DNA of 64,000 nucleotides from Forficula auricularia (taxonomy: Eukaryota; Arthropoda; Insecta; Dermaptera; Forficulidae). Location: contig JALMQS010000102.1 in assembly GCA_024734495.1 (NCBI GenBank), forward strand, positions 8,695,736 to 8,759,735, read 5' to 3'. The translations under genes were made by a program, and so were the position numbers. The stretch's first letter is position 1; every line of letters starts with the position of its first letter. This document shows positions 57,714-64,000 of this stretch, piece by piece. The notes beneath the pieces are model-generated. The model made no database searches, was not told the origin of the DNA, and saw only the letters and a program-made list of their open reading frames with translations.

Positions 57714-58620
57714 TTCATATGGTATTGCACGGTCTCCCTACGAAGATTGGTGATGGCAATCATTATCCTCGACACAGCAGCCCGGAAAACATTTATCGAG
57801 GAGTATCCGAACCATCTTCTTAGGGTTTTCACCCAGGAATTTTAGCGTCTACCGACAGATCTTCTCCCTTGGATTTTACCCTCGATGATCAGCCTCAGAA
57901 TCTCATATCGTTCGCCTCTCATGATGTGGCCCAAGTACAGGATCTTTAATTGAAAAGTTTTTGTTTTGCCGAGAGTAGCAGAGTTGTTGATTCACAAAGA
58001 GAAACAAAGAGGTTGTCCTCTGCTTGATGCAAATAAACATACACACATATATATATATCGAGATGATATATCTGTATATATATTATTTATTTGTTTATTT
58101 GTTTGTTATTCATTTGTTTGAACAATCAAACAAATAAATAATATAAATATATACAGATATATCATCTCGATATATATATGTGTGTATGTTTATTTGCATC
58201 AAGCAGAGGACAACCTCTTTGTTTCTCTTTGTACAGGATCTTTCTTTACCTGACGGCAAGCAGCAGTTCTGTTTGCTTATTCATGCGAATGAAAACTTCA
58301 TTATTGGTGATTCTATGCACCCAGAGGATTCCTAGCATCCTTCGATACAAGAACATTTCGAATACTTAGATTTTTCTTTCCATAGATGGATTAACAGTTC
58401 AACTCTCGCATGCATAGAGGAGGACCGGGAATATATAGCATCTCAACATTCTAATCCTCAGCTCATCCCTGATGAAGAACAAAGTCTCTCTTTTGACATC
58501 GAAGACGTTTCGAGCTTGCTCTATTCTGAATCTTATCTCTTTTTCGGCGTCGCATTGCGGTACTTACACAATTGTATACACACCGACAAGTCGCAACATT
58601 TTTGAAATGAATTAAAATTG
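57714..58620 (-). pseudogene. LINE ORF2 C-terminal remnant, split by an insertion
   Basis: Minus strand 57947 to 57714 reads ILYLGHIMRGERYEILRLI, EGKIQGRRSVGRR, NSWVKTLRRWFGYSS and RIMIAITNLRRETVQY, with an in-frame stop after GRR. Minus 58620 to 58244 reads pieces such as SKLETSSMSKERLCSS, NNEVFI and NRTAACRQVKK with shifts. Together these are the post-RT tail of an arthropod RTE/CR1-like LINE. The two halves rejoin when 57948-58230 and one target copy are removed. Confidence 0.75.
57948..58230. mobile_element. 283-bp fold-back insertion in the LINE remnant
   Basis: A perfect 13-bp duplication GTACAGGATCTTT (57935-57947, 58231-58243). The arms of about 105 bp are nearly exact complements ('gaggttgtcctctgcttgat', then 'gcaaataaacatacacac'). 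Related 'gtcctttgcttgatataaat' occurs at 436-456, near the hammerhead-like element. No ORF. Confidence 0.85.
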
Positions 58621-58954
58621 TTATAAATAAACCCTCTAGGGGAAAATTAATTGAAGTAGTTTAGAGCTCATTCATTAACTCAGATCGATTTGAGACTATG
58701 TGGTTTTTTCAATTTTTTTTTTTTGAATCCCCACTGTTTTAAGTATCATGTGCCATAAAATGATATTTAAAATAAAAAAAGATATAAGCATATAACTATT
58801 ATCTATTGATGTGCGTGTTTCGTGTTTTCTAATCTTGGAAGGGGATGGGGGGCAAAAATATAATATCGATTACTAGGTCAAAGCTAAAAATAAGTTTAGA
58901 GTATTGATGGAGATCCAGCACAAGGATAATGAAAAAATCTAAAAAATGAAATTT

Positions 58955-59290
58955 ATTGGAATGTTATTTTCAACCTTTTGAAAAAATAACGTTTTGGAGG
59001 ATCATCCCTCCTTCTTCAAAGTATAAAAATTTACTGAAGGAACCATGTAACCATCTCGTTCTTGTCTCTTTTTTCCTTTCGATGTTAATGGCAAATTATA
59101 ACACCAAAGAAGCGCTGTTAAAAGGAAACAAGATTTCTTCATTGATCCTTTTAAACCCTGAAGAAAGAAAAGATCGTGCGAAACGATGATTTTTTAAACG
59201 ATTGAAAATGCTGCTCCAATAAATATTATGTTTGAATTTTTTTCATTATTCTTGGACTGCATTTTCATTAACATCTACCAGACCGCCAGC
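58955..59290. mobile_element. inverted-repeat element with degraded hammerhead-like motifs
   Basis: Minus motif at 58990-59025 (TTTGAAGA-a-GGAGG...CCTCC-aAAACGTT) and plus motif at 59154-59192 (CTGAAGA...GCGAAACGATG). The tail 'ccaataaatattatgtttga', then 'ggactgcattttcatt' and 'aacatc' matches the family consensus. Confidence 0.55.
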
Positions 59291-59544
59291 AAAAAAATAC
59301 TTCTAATAATTTTATTGCTCTGTGAAGGCGAAAAATTAAAAATTATATTTAAATAAAATAGGCAGATCCTCCCCAGCACAAAAATCTACGCCACTATAAA
59401 ATACATAATAAAATTCTTGACGGTATAAAATTAATAAAAATATAAACAACAGTTTTTTAAATTTATTACTGATAAATCTATATGGTGCCTAATATATGAT
59501 CAATATTTTTAAATTAATCAAATTAAATATTCTTTTGAAATGTA

Positions 59545-59620
59545 GGTGACTGACTAGCTCAATGGTAGACCATCTGGCTAAAAACCTAGTTCATGATTTA
59601 ATGAAAATTGATTCTTTTTG
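59545..59620 (+). repeat. degenerate tRNA-like SINE head
   Basis: 'tagctcaatggtagacc' is a good A box. The B-box region ('cctagttcatgattt') is decayed. No anticodon stem can be trusted; a functional tRNA is unlikely. Confidence 0.4.
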
Positions 59621-59667
59621 AATATTTTAATGTTTGCCAACTTAGGTCTGTGCTAGTAATGCCTTTA

Positions 59668-60230
59668 ATAGTCCAAGAGCTGGTGACACATTTTGACTAC
59701 GGATTTGACCCAACTAGAAATAATGCATAATAGTACCGTCTATAATAGTTGTACAGGGAATGGCCAGTCTGGCTGGCCTAAGCAGGTGGACCAGGTACTG
59801 TGCATGGTGGGAGTGGGGTAAAAAATGCATGTGTGTTAAAAAATATTTTTGACCCACAATGAAATTATTAAAATTATAATTTATAGTCAATTAACTATTA
59901 TCAATTATTTGATGCTATTTTTTTTCATGTTGTAATACACTTTGGGGTGGTCTGGTTCCACGTTCCTCCACTCAAATGGTCTGGAGTGAATATATTATGT
60001 TTATAATTGACTATAAATTATAATTTTTATAATTTCATTGTAGGTCAAAAATATTTTTTAACACATATGTATTTTTTACCGCACTCCACACCATGCAGTA
60101 CCTGGTCCACCTGCTTAGGCCAGCCAGACTGGCCATTCCTTGTACAACTATCATAGACGGTACTATTACGCATTATTTCTGGTTGGGTCAAATCCAGTAG
60201 TCAAAATGTGTCACCAGCTCTTGGACTATA
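59668..60230. mobile_element. 563-bp near-palindromic fold-back element
   Basis: The arms (59668-59905 and about 59995-60230) are over 230 bp each and highly complementary, e.g. 'gtccaagagctggtgacaca' and its complement. The spacer of about 90 bp contains 'ggtctggttccacgttcctc'. No ORF. A DNA transposon with long inverted ends is likely. Confidence 0.75.
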
Positions 60231-60239
60231 AAGGGATAA

Positions 60240-61265
60240 TTAAATATAAAAGGAAAAATATTTTCCTTTAAAAGGTTAAGTATAGTGGAGAATCGAGAGA
60301 CACCCAATCGAGTACCCTCTTTTTGAATCTTTCCAATCAAGAATGCAAGAAGAATTTAGCTATATTAATTAAGTGTTATATTATACATTTATTTGTATTG
60401 TGATTTTTTCTGATTGATTTTTTTCTCTTTTCTATCTAGCTACTTACATAAACAAACTAACTAATAATAATGAATTGAATTAGATATAATTATATAAAGT
60501 GAATGTAATTGAGAATCAATAGAGCGTTTTTAAATATCATTGTATATAGTTTGGAAAAGAAAAATCAAAAAATGTGTGAATGATGTTTTCTACCTTGTGC
60601 AACTTGTATAACATAAGATTAATCAAAACCTTCATTAAAGATATCTAATTATTTTACTGAGTCAGAAATGTAATCTTAATCATTTTATTTTTTGAATTCA
60701 AAGGAATTTATAATATAAAAATAATTATATTTTTTATTTAATATTTGTAAATATAGTGATCAATAAAATATTTATTTTTTCAATCATGTAGTATAAATCG
60801 ATAAATGATAACATGATTGTATTACTAAAAGAGTCATTAATATTTTTCATTGATGTACTCGTCAGAGCGCTTGCATGAAATTATTTCATCACTAAAAGAA
60901 TTATATAAATGGAGATGCTTTAAATTTTGAACTACTTTTTAAGATAAAAAAATTAATTTTTTCTATTTATTAAAAATGATTTAATTATGTGACTCATTTG
61001 CATGTATTTTCACTTAGGGAAGCTCTTCGGAGTGCTTTTTCGGTTCCTTTTTCAAATAATATTAGTCATCATTTTGACCAATAAGTGAAAAAACATAAAA
61101 GTGAATCACAAATTTCAATAATTTAATATTTAAAACACTTGACATAAAGGACTATACTTCAAATAACATTGAAGAAAAATGTGGAAAAGATTTTAAACTC
61201 AAAAATTTGATTTTGGGAGTTCAAAACAGTTGTCTAAAAGTTTGTAAAAAATAAATATTTATTGC
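60240..61265. other. gene-free AT-rich DNA
   Basis: No coding or structural feature supported. Confidence 0.5.
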
Positions 61266-61269
61266 ACAA

Positions 61270-61485
61270 AAAGGACCACAAAGCCTCAGAGAGGAAGGAA
61301 AAATATCACATGCTTTCTTCTTTTGAACCTTGAGGAAGGAAGGAAGATGCTCCGAAACGACGATTTAAAAAATTGTAAAAGGAAAACATTCCAATAAATA
61401 TTTACTCCTTTATTGGAAATATTTTTATTTATTTCTGGAATGTCTTCCATCCAATCCTCAGCTATAAATCTACCATTCCGTCTAC
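61270..61485 (+). mobile_element. degraded member of the hammerhead-bearing family
   Basis: 'ttgaggaaggaaggaagatg' plus 'ctccgaaacgacg', then a tail with 'ccaataaatatttactcc' and 'ggaatgtcttccatcc'. CTGAAGA is changed to TTGAGGA, so cleavage is not expected. Confidence 0.45.
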
Positions 61486-61679
61486 AAAGAAAACTTCTAA
61501 TTTATTTTCATGTTTCATCTCAATTTGGGATTCTCAATTTGCATACAATTTTTGGGGAATGCCTACTTTCCTGCAAAATTTGATATGATTAATTCTTATA
61601 GGTAGAGAGGCCGAGAGGGGCACGGGGCTGCAGCCCCGAAGCCTTAAAAATAACAAGATTTTCACAATATAATAAATAT

Positions 61680-62140
61680 TTAGTTTGCAACGAAATTTTC
61701 TCTGGAGAGAGACGGACTGGCAGAAATTTTAATTGAAAGTAATGGAAGGCAGCCCAGTAGGTAGTGAGGAAAGAAAAAATTAACACATAAAATAAGGTGT
61801 AATTTATTGGAATCCTTCCTCCTTTCCTTTCAAACCGACGTTTCCGAGGATTTTCTAATTTCTAATTAAGAAAAGAAGAAAAAAAATAATTTGTCTTTCT
61901 ATGCCTTTTGTTACAAATGAAGAAAGTTTTTGAACACTACTGTGGAGAGAAGAAGGAAAACATTTTATTTGTTTCATTCATTGACCCTTTGAAACCCTGA
62001 AGAAGGAGGGAAAAATCCTCCGAAACGTCGGTTTGAAAGGAAAGGAGGAAGGATTCCAATAAATTACACCTTATTTTATATGTGTTAATTTTTTCTTTCC
62101 TCACTACCTCTGGGCTGCCTTCCATTACTTTCAATATAAA
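61680..62140. mobile_element. fold-back element with hammerhead-like motif, second copy of the 0.85-1.16 kb element
   Basis: Arms of about 115 bp (61727-61848 and 62024-62137) share 'aatggaaggcagcccag' and 'ggaatccttcctcctttcct'. The right arm begins in the motif at 61989-62036. The left arm ends inside the complementary motif. Confidence 0.75.
61989..62036 (+). ncRNA. hammerhead-like ribozyme motif
   Basis: gaaacc-CTGAAGA-a-GGAGG-gaaaaat-CCTCC-GAAAC-GTC-ggttt. CTGAAGA is at 61997-62003, GAAAC at 62022-62026 and GTC at 62027-62029. Differs from the 1020 copy only in the loop. Confidence 0.55.
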
Positions 62141-62484
62141 TATTTAGATTTATATACATATTTTAAGAAATATTTAATAAGACCCAGCGATCTTGCTTAT
62201 AGACTTTAAAATAATAAAAATTACTTCGCTTCTTTTATAAAACACTCTATTAGGTAGGTACATCTTTTTGAAGTTTTTTGAGTCGTAAGAAAAAAATATT
62301 CGTGTATACGTTTACGTTATGAGCTACCTTTCGAAATAAGTCCAGCCCTGTTCATAGTGATGCAAATTTCCTCCTGGGTCTACAATAAATATCTGAGATT
62401 AATGAATGTTTACAATAATATTTTGGCATCTTTAATAATAATTTTTCTTTAATAATTCGCGCAGGGCTCCTGGAGTATTTTCAA

Positions 62485-62610
62485 ATTTTCATTTTTTTTT
62501 GCTTATTCGTGTTTAGAAATGTCTGAAAGTTGAAGAAAAATGATTTTCATTTTTTGTCTGTCTCTGTGTGTGTGTGTGTTGGATTTCAATACCCACGATT
62601 ACAAAACTAA
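62485..62610. repeat. family-A scrap with (TG)n
   Basis: 'tttttttgcttattcgtgtt', 'tagaaatgt' and 'ggatttcaatacccacgatt', with (TG)n at 62565-62578. Confidence 0.45.
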
Positions 62611-62888
62611 TATATGAGTTGAATAATGAATAAATCTTATGAGATATATAAATATAGAACCTGGCTGTGAATTAATAGTTTAGTTTAAAAAAAATCATTG
62701 TAAGATCAAGCACCAAAGGTGGTATATGGTTTTTTCTGGTTAAGAATGATAAATAGTAATATTTTAGACTGTCTAGTAGTGTCATAACTTCTTGTTGAAA
62801 AATGTAGAAAATTATTATAAAAAAACAATCGAATCCTTTTATATGGGAAGCCCTCAAACAGCTAATAATCTTTCATTTAACATAAAGG

Positions 62889-63181
62889 TTTATTAATAAA
62901 TGAATTTACTTAAGGACCAATCATAGATTTTAGAGAAAATATTTTTACATTGCATATCAGAGAGGTTCGTCCCCTCAGGAATCGAACCCAAGAGCTAACT
63001 AGCTTGCCGGGCCGTTAGCCAAACCTTTAAGATAAATCTCTCTCTGACATGCAACATATATAAGAAATATAGCTATACTTGGGTTCGATTCCTGAGGGGA
63101 CGAACCTCTCTGATAATGCAATGTAAAAATATTTTCTCTAAAATCTATGATTGGTCCTTAAGTAAATTCATTTATTAATAG
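62889..63181. mobile_element. fold-back element with tRNA-like core
   Basis: The arms (62889-62990 and 63073-63181) are nearly exact complements ('ggaccaatcatagattttag'). The minus strand of 62948-63045 resembles a tRNA-derived promoter: TGGCTAACGG as A box. B box GGTTCGATTCC lies in the arm at 63083-63093 (plus). Same module type as 51970-53697. Confidence 0.65.
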
Positions 63182-63184
63182 TAT

Positions 63185-64000
63185 AAGTCTGGGTTGATTT
63201 TTGAAAAAATTTCTATCTTTATATAAAAAACAAAACAAAAAAAAACTCAAAAATGCTTAAATCTTTGCATTCATTATTTATTATAATAAAGGTTTATATT
63301 AATCTCCACCGTTCTTCCTAGTTTCAACTTTCTACCTCAAGTCATTCGATGATAAAAAAAATGCAAAATTTGTAATCAGCGTACAGAGTCTTGAAAAATA
63401 TTTCCTTTTCCTTACAATTTAGTTAAATTTAAGAATTATACGATTATAATAGTTATGAATATTATAAAGAGGTTATTTTGGATGAGATATATAACACCGC
63501 GTGAATTTTTTTTTTTTTGTTTGCCATTTTCTAACGATTCTTTCATTTGAAAAATCACAAGAGTTTCATTTTTCGATTCGATTTACTTTTCATTTTAATA
63601 TAAAACCTTTTAAACTAGAAGAAAATAACATTTAGAATAAAATAAAAATAGAAATTTAAATGTTCAACTATTCAAGTAAGTATAATTGGATTAAGATAAT
63701 TTCCATAAAAATTTGAGTGAAAGCATGAGTGAACTTTTTATATATTATTAAGAAAAGGAAGACAAACTCGTTCACACGGTAGAAAATAATTTCTCATGTT
63801 GTTTTTTTTATTCAATGAATCTTTATTTCTTTTGCAAAGCACATCCTCCTCCTTTTTAGATGAAAAAAGTTAATTATAATTTCTACCTCAAATTAATTTT
63901 TTATTTTTGATTCTGTAATTGAATTATCAGATAAATTATAGTATTTTATAAAATCGCCAAATATGGTTTAGATAAAAATGTAAAAGATTATTGGATTAAG
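63185..64000. other. gene-free AT-rich DNA
   Basis: Nothing supported on either strand. Confidence 0.5.

Noticed and set aside
58178..58369. 63-codon Cys/Leu-rich plus-strand ORF
   Set aside because: It crosses the junction between the fold-back insertion and the LINE remnant, so it cannot be an ancestral gene.
59548..59610. Possible tRNA gene from a good A box
   Set aside because: The B box and acceptor stem are not recognisable; probably a decayed SINE head.

Overview
The window is AT-rich animal nuclear DNA with introns, microsatellites, SINEs, MITEs, non-LTR retrotransposons, a Helitron-like element and one 100-base assembly gap (14119-14218). The transposon mix and an invertebrate-style villin point to an arthropod, most likely an insect. 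That is an inference; nothing seen here fixes the order or species.

Only one host protein-coding gene is clear: a villin/gelsolin-family actin regulator on the minus strand, from 51513 (ATG) down to 30562 (stop). It could be assembled by hand as 17 coding exons giving about 841 residues. The product has the gelsolin-type repeats and a C-terminal villin headpiece, close to the usual villin length. Two places in the model are abnormal. There is one extra G at the exon 3 donor, and the last 75-nt intron-like gap has no GT donor.

Region by region. 0-4 kb holds inverted-repeat elements with hammerhead-ribozyme-like motifs, a 700-bp dispersed repeat and a composite 'cgacttc' repeat. 4-11.7 kb is gene-poor DNA with dispersed repeats. 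11.75-12.85 kb is a Helentron-like element with an endonuclease ORF. 13-24 kb holds a gap, MITEs, tRNA-derived SINEs, a Mutator-like MITE, a broken hAT transposon, and a tandem 309-bp dimer carrying one hammerhead-like motif per unit. 24.8-26.9 kb is an eight-copy, roughly 235-bp satellite interrupted by a SINE. 27.3-28.0 kb is a MITE flanked by TTAA. 30.5-51.5 kb is the villin gene, whose introns hold an R2-like non-LTR fragment, MITEs, SINEs and inverted repeats. 52-53.7 kb is a nested stack: a non-LTR reverse transcriptase with a 47-bp target duplication, plus two MITEs, inside a pair of inverted tRNA-like arms. 54.8-56.4 kb is a 0.76-kb tandem duplication. 57.3-64 kb holds a deleted copy of the TTAA MITE, a LINE remnant split by a fold-back insertion, a 560-bp near-palindrome, another hammerhead-bearing fold-back, and a fold-back with a tRNA-like core.

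The most interesting signal is a family of short non-coding elements. They carry CTGAwGA-N-stemII-GAAAC-GTH motifs in which stem II changes but stays paired, in tandem or inverted arrangements. This resembles the type I hammerhead ribozymes of retrozymes and Penelope-like elements.
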